A stretch of DNA of 64,000 nucleotides from DATFDN01 sp963830565 (GTDB lineage: Bacteria; Pseudomonadota; Alphaproteobacteria; Acetobacterales; Acetobacteraceae): the NCBI GenBank assembly GCA_963830565.1, contig CAWHMO010000011.1, forward strand, positions 62,001-126,000, in the 5' to 3' direction. Position 1 is the first letter of the stretch; each line of letters begins with the position of its first letter. Position numbers and translations under genes: made by a program. Under the pieces are notes generated by a model. It was not told the DNA's origin, ran no database searches, and saw only the letters and a list, made by a program, of their open reading frames with translations. This document shows, piece after piece, positions 25,887-34,901 of the stretch.

Positions 25887-27055
25887 CAGACGCTCCTCGC
25901 TGGGTCACCGTCCTGGGCAGTACCGGCAGTGTCGGAACGCAGACCATCGAGCTGCTGGCCGCCGCGCCCGACCAATTCCGGGTCCGCGCGCTGGTCGCTG
26001 GCCGCAACGTCGCGCGTCTGGCCGAGCAGGCCATCGCATTGCGTGCCGAGCTTGCCGTCGTGAGCGATCCCGCCTGTGGCGGGGCGCTCCGCCAGGCGCT
26101 CGCCGGCACCGGAATCGAGGTCGGCGCGGGTCGGGAGGCGGTGATCGAGGCGGCCTCGCGCCCGGCGGACTGGACCATGGCGGCGATCACCGGCGCTGCC
26201 GGCCTCGCGTCGACCCTGGCCGCCATCCGCCGTGGCGCCTGCGTGGCGTTGGCCAACAAGGAGGCCCTGGTCTGCGCCGGCGAGGTGATGCTGCGGGCAG
26301 TGCGCGAGGCCGGCGCCCGCCTGCTGCCGGTCGATTCCGAGCACAACGCGATCTTCCAGTCGCTGGCCGACGGCAACCGCGGCGCGCTGGAGCGGATCAT
26401 TCTGACCGCCTCGGGCGGCCCGTTCCGCACCGCGAGCATGGAGGAGATGGCCCGCGCGACGCCGGAATCAGCCCTGAAGCATCCGGTCTGGTCGATGGGA
26501 GCCAAGATCTCGATCGACTCCGCCACGCTGATGAACAAGGGGCTGGAGGTGATCGAGGCGGCGCGGCTGTTCGATCTGCCCGAGACGGCGATCGACGTGC
26601 TGGTGCATCCCCAGTCCGTCATCCACGGCCTGGTCTGCTACCAGGATGGCAGCGTGCTCGCCCAGCTCGGCGCCCCCGACATGCGCATCCCCATCGCGCA
26701 CACCCTGGCCTGGCCCGCGCGCCTGCCCACAAGCGCGCGCCGGCTCGACCTGGCCGCGGTCGGCCGGCTGGAGTTCCTGCAGCCCGACCCGGTGCGGTTT
26801 CCGGCGCTGCGCGTGGCGCGCGAGGCGCTGCGCGCGGGCGGCGGGGCGCCGACCATCCTGAGCGCGGCCAACGAGATCGCCGTCGAGGCGTTCCTCGCCC
26901 GCCGGATCGGCTTCCTCGACATCGCGGTCACGGCCGAATCGGTTCTGGACCGGATGGGCGCCCCGCCCCTCGATACGCTGGAGGAGGTCGTGGCGCTGGA
27001 TCAGGCGGCGCGGCGCGCGGCGCATGAGCGGATCGCTTCGGCGCGCGCGGCGTGA
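25877..27055 (+). CDS. dxr: 1-deoxy-D-xylulose-5-phosphate reductoisomerase
   Basis: 392-aa NADPH enzyme of the MEP isoprenoid pathway. N-terminal VTVLGSTGSVGTQTIELLA; NKEALVCAGEVM; the metal/substrate region with LLPVDSEHNAIFQSLADG and LTASGGPFR; and WSMGAKISIDSATLMNKGLE. Either GTG 25877 or ATG 25883 may start translation; the latter overlaps the cdsA stop as ATGA. It supplies precursors for uppS, which lies in the same operon. Confidence 0.96.
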   Translation: MAMTDAPRWVTVLGSTGSVGTQTIELLAAAPDQFRVRALVAGRNVARLAEQAIALRAELAVVSDPACGGALRQALAGTGIEVGAGREAVIEAASRPADWTMAAITGAAGLASTLAAIRRGACVALANKEALVCAGEVMLRAVREAGARLLPVDSEHNAIFQSLADGNRGALERIILTASGGPFRTASMEEMARATPESALKHPVWSMGAKISIDSATLMNKGLEVIEAARLFDLPETAIDVLVHPQSVIHGLVCYQDGSVLAQLGAPDMRIPIAHTLAWPARLPTSARRLDLAAVGRLEFLQPDPVRFPALRVAREALRAGGGAPTILSAANEIAVEAFLARRIGFLDIAVTAESVLDRMGAPPLDTLEEVVALDQAARRAAHERIASARAA

Positions 27056-27087
27056 TAGGATAAGCGGTAAATCTTCCGAAGGCTCGC

Positions 27088-28191
27088 GTGCTTCAGACCG
27101 TTCCCGATTTCGCCCGCACCGTTGTCGCGTTCCTCGTCTGCCTGGGCGTGCTCGTGTTCATCCACGAACTCGGACACTACCTCGCCGCGCGCTGGCGCGG
27201 GGTGCATGTCGAGGCATTCTCCATCGGCTTCGGCCAGCCCTTGACGAGCTGGGTGGACCGGCGCGGGACCGTCTGGAAGGTCGCGTGGATTCCGCTCGGC
27301 GGCTACGTGAAGCTGCACGGGCAGGAGCGGGTGGAGGATGTTTCGCCCGAGCGGCGCGCCTCGCGCATCCCCGGGCGCACCTTCCAGGAGAAATCGGTCG
27401 GCTCCCGCGCGATCGTGGTCGCCGCCGGGCCGGCCGCGAACTTCTTTCTGACCTTCGTGCTGTTCTTCGCCCTTTTCGCGGCACTGGGCCGACCAGTGGC
27501 GCTGCCCGTCGTGACCGATGTGCTCCCCGGTTCGGCGGCCGCCAAGGCCGGGCTGACCGCCCAGGACAGGGTCGTGGCGATCGACGGCAAGCCGATCGCC
27601 ACGTTCGAGGAGCTGCAGGCGGCCGTCGGGGCGCATCCTGGGGCACCGATGACCATGATGGTCCGGCGCGACGGGACCGAGCGAACCGTCTCGGCCACGG
27701 TGGGAACGCACGACGAGAACGGCCGCAAGACCGGCCTGCTCGGCATCAAGGGGGGCGTGGTCGAGTATCGGCGGGAGTCGGTCCCGGGCGCGCTGTGGGG
27801 CGGGCTGACCGAGACCTGGCGTGTCACCGCTGAGACCGTACGCGGCATCGCGCAAATGGTGAGCGGCCACGGCGGCGCCGGAGAAATCGGCGGGCCGCTG
27901 CGCATCGCCCAGCTCTCGGGCGAGGTGGCCGCGCTGGGAGCGGCGAGCTTCGTGTCGTTCGTTGCGGTGCTGTCGGTCAATCTAGGACTGATCAACCTGT
28001 TCCCGATCCCGGTGCTGGATGGCGGGCACCTGCTGTTCTACCTGTTCGAGGCGATCCGCGGCCGCCCGTTGCCGCCTCGCGCACAGGAATACGGGGTCCG
28101 CGCCGGATTGGCGCTGCTCGTCGGGCTGATGGTGTTCGCGACGTGGAACGACCTGAGCCATTTCGGTCTGTTCCGCTGGGTGATGGGCTGA
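27088..28191 (+). CDS. rseP: RIP zinc metalloprotease RseP
   Basis: 367-aa site-2 protease in the inner membrane that cleaves anti-sigma factors. The zinc motif HELGHYLAARW is at ~res 28-38 in the first helix. A PDZ domain spans about 130-190 (VLPGSAAAKAGLTAQDRVVA, IDGKPIATF). The second metal motif is in LINLFPIPVLDGGHLLFYL (~305-323). GTG start at 27088. bamA, which usually follows rseP, is absent; instead there is a repeat-bearing gap and convergent tsf, a rearrangement breakpoint. Confidence 0.95.
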   Translation: MLQTVPDFARTVVAFLVCLGVLVFIHELGHYLAARWRGVHVEAFSIGFGQPLTSWVDRRGTVWKVAWIPLGGYVKLHGQERVEDVSPERRASRIPGRTFQEKSVGSRAIVVAAGPAANFFLTFVLFFALFAALGRPVALPVVTDVLPGSAAAKAGLTAQDRVVAIDGKPIATFEELQAAVGAHPGAPMTMMVRRDGTERTVSATVGTHDENGRKTGLLGIKGGVVEYRRESVPGALWGGLTETWRVTAETVRGIAQMVSGHGGAGEIGGPLRIAQLSGEVAALGAASFVSFVAVLSVNLGLINLFPIPVLDGGHLLFYLFEAIRGRPLPPRAQEYGVRAGLALLVGLMVFATWNDLSHFGLFRWVMG

Positions 28192-28248
28192 AGCTGGCCA
28201 GGAGTTGCGGCACTGGGCCGTTAAGCCTGCCCGCCACAAGGACTTGGG

Positions 28249-28270
28249 TGGCCGGACCGAGGTCCGGCCA
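28249..28270. repeat. Intergenic palindromic repeat, copy 2
   Basis: tggccggacc (28249-28258) and ggtccggcca (28261-28270) form a perfect 10-bp hairpin with a 2-base loop. It lies in the 170-bp gap between convergent rseP and tsf. It shares its GGCCGG/CCGGCC core with the palindromes near 13.4 and 36.0 kb. It may also serve as a bidirectional terminator. Confidence 0.65.
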
Positions 28271-28360
28271 TGGCAGAATAATGATACTGGGGGGCCCTAT
28301 GGACCAATCGATTGAATGCCCTTCCCGCAGCAAGGAGAGGGGGAGAAGCAGGCCCCGTCT

Positions 28361-29269
28361 CTAAACCCCTGCCGGCGCGGGTTCGGCGACGGCATCCGGG
28401 TCCTGCGGCTTGGCCAGCCCTTCGCCCAGGGTGAAGCGAGCGAAGTCCGAGACGCTGGCGCCCGCCTTCTTCAGCACCGCCCGCACCCGGCTCTCGCCGT
28501 CATGCACCCAGACCTGCTCCAGCAGCACGACCTCCTCGTAGTATTTGCGGATACGGCCCTCGACCATCTTCTCGACGATGGCGTCGGGCTTGCCGGACTC
28601 GCGGGCCTGCGCCGCCAGGATCGCCTTCTCGCGCTCCAGCGCGGCGGGATCGACGCCGCCGATGTCGACCGCCTCCGGCCGGCTCGCCGCGACGTGCATC
28701 CCGATCTGCCGGCCCAGCAGCTCCAGCCCCTCCAGCTCGTCCGACGCCTCCAGCGCGACGAGCACGCCGATCCGCCCGAGCCCCGGCCGCACCGTCTGGT
28801 GGACGTAGCTCGCCACCGCACCCCGCTCGATGCTCAGCACGCGGGCGCGGCGGATCGACATGTTCTCGCCGATCGTCGCCACCAAGTGCGTGAGCTGCTC
28901 GCCCACCGACCGGTCGGCCCCCGGATAGGGCGCCCCCTTGATTGCGTCGAGATCCTCGCCCGCTAACAGCGCGGCCTTGGCGACCTCCTCGACGAATGCC
29001 TGGAACATCTCGTTGCGGGCGACGAAGTCGGTTTCGGAGTTCACCTCCACCATCGCCGCCCGACGCGGAGCCGAGGCAATGCCCACCAGTCCCTCGGCGG
29101 CCAGCCGGCCCGACTTCTTTGCCGCCGCGGCGAGGCCCTTCTTGCGCAGCCAGTCGACCGCAGCCTCGAGATCGCCTCCGCTCTCGGAGAGCGCCCGCTT
29201 GCAATCCATCATCCCCGCGCCGCTCTTCTCGCGGAGTTCCTTCACCATCGCCGCCGTGATTTCGGCCAT
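28361..29269 (-). CDS. tsf: Elongation factor Ts
   Basis: 302-aa nucleotide exchange factor for EF-Tu. N-terminal UBA-like domain with VKELREKSGAGMMDCKRAL (~res 9-27), then EVNSETDFVARNEMF (~75-89), and GMHVAASRPEAV. The ATG at 29269 (MAEITAAMV) is chosen as the family start behind GGAGAAGGG; a reading up to 29827 is an artefact of high GC. It lies 38 bases after rpsB in the usual rpsB-tsf order. Confidence 0.96.
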   Translation of the reverse strand: MAEITAAMVKELREKSGAGMMDCKRALSESGGDLEAAVDWLRKKGLAAAAKKSGRLAAEGLVGIASAPRRAAMVEVNSETDFVARNEMFQAFVEEVAKAALLAGEDLDAIKGAPYPGADRSVGEQLTHLVATIGENMSIRRARVLSIERGAVASYVHQTVRPGLGRIGVLVALEASDELEGLELLGRQIGMHVAASRPEAVDIGGVDPAALEREKAILAAQARESGKPDAIVEKMVEGRIRKYYEEVVLLEQVWVHDGESRVRAVLKKAGASVSDFARFTLGEGLAKPQDPDAVAEPAPAGV

Positions 29270-29307
29270 AACCCTTCTCCGTACCGCTGAAATGTCAGAA
29301 GCCCTAT

Positions 29308-30090
29308 TCAGGCGGCGGGTTGCTCGGCCGGCGCCTCGATCTCGGGCAGCGCCTCCGGCGGCAGCTCCTCGGCGGCGCCGATGTCGGCGCCCGAGGCGGC
29401 CATCTCGGCACTGATGCCGTCCAGCACCGCCCCGGAGACCAGGTCGCAGTAGAGGGTGATGGCGCGAATCGCGTCGTCGTTGCCGGGGATCGGGTAGGTG
29501 ACGCCGCGCGGGTCGGAGTTGGAGTTGAGCACCGCGACCACCGGGATACGCAGCTTCGCCGCCTCCTCGACCGCGAGCTTCTCCTTGTTGGTGTCGATGA
29601 TGAACAGGATGTCCGGGAGGCCGCCCATGTCCTTGATGCCGCCCAGCGCGCGTTCCAGCTTGTCGCGTTCGCGCGTCAGTCCCAGCACCTCCTTCTTGGT
29701 GAGGCCCTGGATGTCGCCGCCCAGCATCTCGTCGATCTGGCGCAGCCGCCTGAGGCTGCCCGTGATGGTCTTCCAGTTGGTCAGCGTGCCGCCGAGCCAG
29801 CGATGGTTGATGTAGTACTGGCCACACCTTTTGGCGGCGTCGGCGACGTATTCGGCCGCCGCGCGCTTGGTGCCGACGAACAGCACGCGCCCGCCGGCGG
29901 CGACCACGTCGCGGACGGCGCGCAGCGCGCGGTCGAGCATCGGGGTCGTCTGCTGCAGGTCGATGATGTGGACCTGGTTGCGCACGCCGAACAGGTACGG
30001 CGCCATGCGCGGGTTCCAGCGGCGCGTGTGGTGGCCGAAATGCACGCCAGCTTCCAGAAGCTGGCGCAGGCTGAAGTCGGGCATCGCCAT
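29308..30090 (-). CDS. rpsB: 30S ribosomal protein S2
   Basis: 260 aa. N-terminus MAMPDFSLRQLLEAGVHFGH and HHTRRWNPRMAPYLFG are diagnostic; INHRWLGGTLTNWKTI (~res 92-107) and PDILFIIDTNKEKLAVEEA (~156-174) follow. The C-terminal ~35 residues form an acidic Glu/Pro/Ala tail. GGAAAGGA precedes the ATG at 30090. It is on the minus strand, opposite to pyrH-rseP with which it is normally co-directional. Confidence 0.97.
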   Translation of the reverse strand: MAMPDFSLRQLLEAGVHFGHHTRRWNPRMAPYLFGVRNQVHIIDLQQTTPMLDRALRAVRDVVAAGGRVLFVGTKRAAAEYVADAAKRCGQYYINHRWLGGTLTNWKTITGSLRRLRQIDEMLGGDIQGLTKKEVLGLTRERDKLERALGGIKDMGGLPDILFIIDTNKEKLAVEEAAKLRIPVVAVLNSNSDPRGVTYPIPGNDDAIRAITLYCDLVSGAVLDGISAEMAASGADIGAAEELPPEALPEIEAPAEQPAA

Positions 30091-30287
30091 GATGCGATCC
30101 TTTCCGTTCGTCCGGTTGGGCCTCCGCAGGGCTCGCGCCAAGCGCACCGGATCCGGATGGGAAAGGCGCCCTGCATGTGAATTACCGCTCGCGCGCTGGC
30201 GCGGTCGGCGGGCGGGATATGGCGGAGCCGGCGCCGCTTGGCAAGCGCTTCCCCGCACCCGATCTGGATAGCCGGAAGGAGCGTGCC

Positions 30288-31277
30288 ATGCAGACCCGAA
30301 ATCTTGGCCGTGCCGGCCCTACCGTCTCCGCGATCGGCCTGGGCTGCATGGGCATGTCCGGCATGTACGGGCCGGCGGATGAGGCGGAGAGCGTGGCCAC
30401 GATCTGCGCCGCGCTGGAGGCCGGTATCACGCTGTTCGACACCGGCGATTTCTACGGCATGGGCCACAACGAGTTGCTCATCCGGGAAGCCCTGCGCGGG
30501 GGCGGGCGCGACCGCGCGGTGATCTCGGTCAAGTTCGGCGCCTTGCGGGGGCCGGAAGGCGGATGGCACGGCTACGACGCCCGGCCGGCGGCGGTGCGCA
30601 ATTTCCTGGCCTACACGCTGACCCGGCTCGGGGTGGATCACATAGACATCTACCGCCCCGCCCGCCTCGATCCGGCCGTGCCGATCGAAGACACGATCGG
30701 GGCAATCGCCGACCTCGTTCGCGCCGGCTATGTGCGTCATATCGGCCTGTCGGAAGTCGGCCCCGAAACCATCCGCCGTGCTGCCGCAGTGCATCCCATC
30801 TCCGACCTGCAGATCGAGTATTCGCTGATGAGCCGCAGCGTCGAGGCGGTGATCCTGCCGACCTGCCGCGCGCTCGGGATCGGCGTCACTGCTTATGGCG
30901 TGCTGTCGCGCGGACTTCTGGGCGGTCAGACGCCCTCGGGCGAGCCGGGCGATTTTCGCGACCAGCGGATGCCGCGCTTTCAGGGCGAGAATTTGCGCCG
31001 CAACTTGGCGCTGGTCGAGGCCCTTCGGCGCGTGGCGGAAGCCCGGGGAGCCAGCCCGGCCCAGGCGGCGGTCGCCTGGGTGCTGTCGCGTGGCGAGGAC
31101 ATAGTGCCGCTGATCGGCGCGCGGCGGCGGGCGCGCCTGCCGGAAGCGATCGGCGCACTCGATTTGCAGCTCGACCCCGACGCGCTGGCCGAGATAGAGG
31201 CCGCGGTACCGGCCGAGGCGGTTGCCGGGACGCGCTACGACCCGGCGCAGATGGCGCATCTGGACAGCGAGCGATAG
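30288..31277 (+). CDS. Aldo/keto reductase
   Basis: 329-aa NADPH-dependent oxidoreductase with the (beta/alpha)8 fold. Seen: IGLGCMGMSGMYGPADEAES (~res 15-34), LFDTGDFYGMGHNELLIREA (~51-70) with the catalytic Asp and Tyr, the Lys in VISVKFGALRG (~82), and GLSEVGPETIRRA (~152-164). GAAGGAG precedes the ATG. AKR members of this subgroup act on diverse carbonyls. It is divergent from rpsB and convergent with the damaged cytochrome gene. Confidence 0.9.
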   Translation: MQTRNLGRAGPTVSAIGLGCMGMSGMYGPADEAESVATICAALEAGITLFDTGDFYGMGHNELLIREALRGGGRDRAVISVKFGALRGPEGGWHGYDARPAAVRNFLAYTLTRLGVDHIDIYRPARLDPAVPIEDTIGAIADLVRAGYVRHIGLSEVGPETIRRAAAVHPISDLQIEYSLMSRSVEAVILPTCRALGIGVTAYGVLSRGLLGGQTPSGEPGDFRDQRMPRFQGENLRRNLALVEALRRVAEARGASPAQAAVAWVLSRGEDIVPLIGARRRARLPEAIGALDLQLDPDALAEIEAAVPAEAVAGTRYDPAQMAHLDSER

Positions 31278-31291
31278 CAGCTCCGTGCTGG

Positions 31292-32481
31292 TCAGGGCTC
31301 CTGCACGGAGTGCAGGAAGGCCAGTATCGCATGGAACTGCTCGTCGGACAGGATGCCGCTCCAGTTCGGCATCCCTTTGTTGACCCGGCCATGCGTGACC
31401 GTGATCATGAACGTCTGATCCATCTCGCCCTCATAGCGATGCAGCAGCAGGCGAAGATTTCTCCGGCGCTCTCCTTGCACGGCGTCCGGACCGTGGCAGT
31501 GCGCGCAGTTGTCGTTGAAGAGCTTGTGCCCAGCGGCAATCTCTCCGGAACCTGCGGCGGCGTCCGAGGCGGCAGGTGCAGCTCCCGTATACCGGCTGCC
31601 GCCCCAGCGTTCGCGGCAGTCTCGGTGGCCGGCGCCGGATTCCCTTCGGTGCCGGCAAGGCGAAGCGGCGCGGCATCGGGAACGCCATACTTTGGCTTCA
31701 GGGCATTGATCGAGTCTGCCGAGGCCGTCGAGTACCCGGTTGACTTGGTCCCGCAAGGCGGTCTGCCCGCGCGGAAACCCAATCGCAGCATTCCACTGCA
31801 TGTGATCGCCCTGAACCGGCACGACCTTGTAGGCATCCCCGAGCGCGGTCTTGTTGATCCAGCCGGCGGACGGTCCCCAGACAAAGGCCGCGTCGGCCTT
31901 TCCGTCAGCCAGGTCAGCCATCGCCTCCTGCGGGGAGAGCGCGGTGAGTGTCTGGACGTCCGCCCGGTTCGCCAGCAGGCTCTGTGGCGGCGAGGCGAAC
32001 TGCACCGCCACGCGCCGGCCTTTCAGATCGGACAGACTTGCTACCGCCAGGTCGCGCGGCACCACGAGTGCGTAGCCGAGCCGCAGGACCGGCCGTGAGA
32101 AGATGAGGCGCGGCCCCATGAAGGCGGGATCGTCGGGCAGCCCGACGAAGCCGTCGCAGCGTCCCGCGAGCAGCGTCGTGCGTATCGTGCGCTTGCCGAA
32201 ATACCCCAGAAGTCCAGACCGGCTCAAATGGCCGGCCCAGCCGGTCAGCGATTTGCCGTCCAAGTTCGACATAGAGGCCCGGCGTGGCGCCGTCTGAGAT
32301 GCCGAATGGAGGATTGTCGGCCTCTGGTACATAGCCGGAACGGCGCCGCCGTCTCGTTCGCCGCGACCGGCCCGGCGAGCGGTGATGCCAGAAGCAGCGC
32401 AGCCAGGAGGAACGCGGGGCAGCGCCGCGCCGCTCGCCCGTTGGGCAAGCGGTCGATGCAACCATCAATCCAGCCCGTCAT
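31292..32481 (-). pseudogene. Quinoprotein-associated periplasmic binding protein fused to cytochrome c, several frameshifts
   Basis: From ATG 32481 a signal peptide is seen (MTGWIDGCIDRLP.. FLLAALLLASPLAGPVAA). The reading must change frame near 32330, 32215, 31735 and 31610 to stay homologous. In order it gives ADNPPFGISDGATPGLYVEL, FVGLPDDPAFMGPRLIFSRP, KGRRVAVQFASPPQSLLANR, NALKPKYGVPDAAPLRLAG, then a c-type cytochrome with GHKLFNDNCAHCHGPDAVQG and MPNWSGILSDEQFHAILAFL. The first part is the SBP type found beside PQQ dehydrogenases (XoxJ-like); the heme part resembles their electron acceptor. With this many shifts the gene is unlikely to be functional unless the sequence is faulty. Confidence 0.65.
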
Positions 32482-32516
32482 TCCGGCTTCCTTCCGTCCC
32501 CGCCCGCCCCGTCGCG

Positions 32517-34231
32517 CTACAGCGAGAACACGAACAGAGTGCCGCCTTCCGGCGTCGCCGCAACGATCTTCTTGCCGATCTCGCCCATGGAGGCGGGCGG
32601 GAATTCTGCACGGCCGACCAGCACGGCGACATACTGCTTGCCGTCAACGGCGAAGGTCATCGGCCCGGCGCCCACCCCGCTGCCGACGTTGATCTTCCAC
32701 AACTCCTTTCCGGTCTTGGCATCCAGCGCCCGGAACCACCGGTGATGTCGCCGAAGAACACCAGGTTGCCCGCCGTGGTCATCGTCCCGCCATTCCAGGG
32801 CAATGGCAGGTTCATGGTCCAGGCCGGCTTCTGGGTCGCCGGGTCCAGCGCGAGCAATTGCCCGAGGTAGCCGCCATGACCCTGATGCACGGAGAAGTCA
32901 TTGCCGAGGTAGAACATGCCCCGCCGATAGTTGACCTCGGTCGCCTGCATGTCCTGGCACATGTTGTTCGCCGCGATATACGCCAGGCCGGTTTGCGGAT
33001 TGAACGAGATCGGCTGCCAGTTTTTGCCGCCCATCCAGCTTGGGCAGATATCGGTTGCCTTGTAGTCGATACGCGGCCGCTTGGCGGGGTCCTCGACCGG
33101 CCGCACGTTCGCCACGTCGTAGCCTTTGGCCCAGTTCACCGGCACGAAGGGCTGCGCCGAGATCAGCTTGCCGCTCTCGCGGTTCGCGACGAAGAAAAAG
33201 CCGTCGCGGTCAGCCTTCATCATCACCGGCGTCTGCTGACCATTGATGGCGATGTCGGCGAGAACGAGTTCGTTGACGCCGTCATAGTCCCAGGCGTCCT
33301 CCGGCGTGGATTGCAGATACCACTTGATCTTGCCGCTGTCGGGGTCGAGGGCGAGCGTGCTCGAACTGTAGAGATTGCGTAGCTGGCCGTAATCGCTCGT
33401 CCCGGTGCTGCGCACCGCGGCGTTCCATGGGCTAGGGTTGCTGGTACCGAAGAATGCCGTGTTGGTTTTCGGGTCGTACGAGCCGACCAGCCAAGCGGCG
33501 CCGCCGCCATGCTGCCAACTGTCGCCCTTCCAGGTCTCGTTGCCGGGCTCGCCCGGACCGGGAATTGTGTAGGTCTTCCACACCTGCTTCCCGGTACCGA
33601 GATCATAGGCCTGGATCGAGCCGCGCGCCCCATACTCCCCGCCCGCGAAGCCGATGATCGCGAGGTTCTTGACGACCAGCGGCGGCGAGGTGATCACCGC
33701 GCCTTGCTTGTAGTCGATGACCTCCGCCTTCCACACCTCATGGCCATCCTTGGCGTCGAGTGCGATCAGGTGCCCATCGAGCGTCCCGAACAGGACCTTG
33801 CCGTCGGCATAGCTCACGCCGCGGCTGTCCAGGTCGCAGCAGACATACGGCTCGAAGTCCTCGGGAAGGTCGGGCTGGTACTGCCACTTGATCACGCCGG
33901 TTTTCGCATCGAGGGCGTACACGCTCTTCGGCCCGGAGGAGCTCGGGATGTGCATCGTATCGCCAATGACCAGAGGCGTCGCCTCGTTCGAGCGCAGAGC
34001 CCCCAGTTGGAAGGCATAGACCAGCTTGAGTTGGCCCACGTTCTGATCGGTGATCTGCTTCAGTGGGCTGAACCGTGTGTTGTCGTAGGTTCGGCCATAC
34101 ATTGCCCAGTTGTTTTCGTTCCGCGCTGCCTGATCCAGCGCGTCGTCCGCGATGCCAGTGCCGTATGAGGCGGCAAGGGCCGCGAGCGCAAAAGCCGCCC
34201 CGCCCAGCCATTTGGCGCGATTTGTTTTCAT
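32517..34231 (-). pseudogene. PQQ-dependent alcohol/methanol dehydrogenase, one frameshift
   Basis: About 570 aa. Signal peptide MKTNRAKWLGGAAFALAALA. Eight-bladed propeller motifs include NNWAMYGRTYDNTRFSPLKQ, the adjacent-cysteine disulfide VCCDLDSRG, GFAGGEYGARGSIQAYDLGT and GTSNPSPWN. The catalytic segment is PEDAWDYDGVNE; the Asp two residues after the catalytic Asp is the feature used to recognise lanthanide-dependent (XoxF/PedH-type) enzymes. Near 32738 a base is lost, so GDITGG should continue FRALDAKTGKELWKINVGSG to the stop at 32517. It would oxidise alcohols in the periplasm, with the cytochrome gene 36 bases downstream as acceptor. Confidence 0.75.
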
Positions 34232-34282
34232 GACGGTTCCTCCCGATTTGACCGTGCGGCTCCTGCGGGTGAAGGTAACGGC

Positions 34283-34768
34283 TCACCCCGCGCCCAGTAC
34301 CTCCTCCAGCAATTGCAGCGCCCGCCAGGCGAAGGCGCGCATGTTGTCCACCCGCTCGGCGCTCGCGGTGCGCAGTGTCGTCGCGCGCGCCGCGGGTCCG
34401 TCCACCGCTATCGCGCTGTGTCCGGCCGGGTCGCCGTAGCGGTTGCCGGTGGGTCCGGTGGCGCCGGTCTCGCCCAGGCCCCAGCTCGCCCCGGTGCGCT
34501 CGCGCACCGTGCGCGCGAGCAGCGCGGCATAGGCCTCGGTCGCGGCCCGCATCCCGCCCGGCAGTGGGTCCGGGATGTCGAGGAAGGCGCGGCGGGCCTG
34601 GCGCGTGTAGATGACACCGCCGCCAAGAAAATAGGCGCTGGCGCCCGGGACGGCGAGCAGCGCGGCGGAAACCAGCCCGCCGGTCGAGGACTCGGCGATG
34701 GCGATGGTCTCGCCGCGCGCCTTCAGCCGGGCGGCGACCCGCTCGGCCAGCGGCAGAAGCGTCTGCAT
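34283..34768 (-). CDS. pncC: CinA C-terminal family nicotinamide-nucleotide amidohydrolase
   Basis: 161-aa stand-alone CinA C-terminal domain, which deamidates NMN to NaMN in NAD recycling. Signatures: IAIAESSTGGLVSAALLAVP (~res 23-42), FLGGGVIYTRQARRAFL (~47-63) and SWGLGETGATGPTGNRYGDP (~94-113). The ATG at 34768 is chosen for AGGGGAGG just upstream. Length is normal for PncC. Confidence 0.9.
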   Translation of the reverse strand: MQTLLPLAERVAARLKARGETIAIAESSTGGLVSAALLAVPGASAYFLGGGVIYTRQARRAFLDIPDPLPGGMRAATEAYAALLARTVRERTGASWGLGETGATGPTGNRYGDPAGHSAIAVDGPAARATTLRTASAERVDNMRAFAWRALQLLEEVLGAG

Positions 34769-34901
34769 GTCCCCTCCCCTTTCGAGACCCGGACCGTACG
34801 CTTGCATGCGGCCCGGCAAGGATCAACGAGCCGGGGCTGGCGCCAAGCGGCACGGGCGGGCAGAGTGCCGGGAAACCGCTCGAAAAACGGAGGATGCAAC
34901 C

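Noticed and set aside
29320..30180. 286-aa plus-strand frame opposite rpsB
   Set aside because: Antisense of ribosomal protein S2; no ribosome site.
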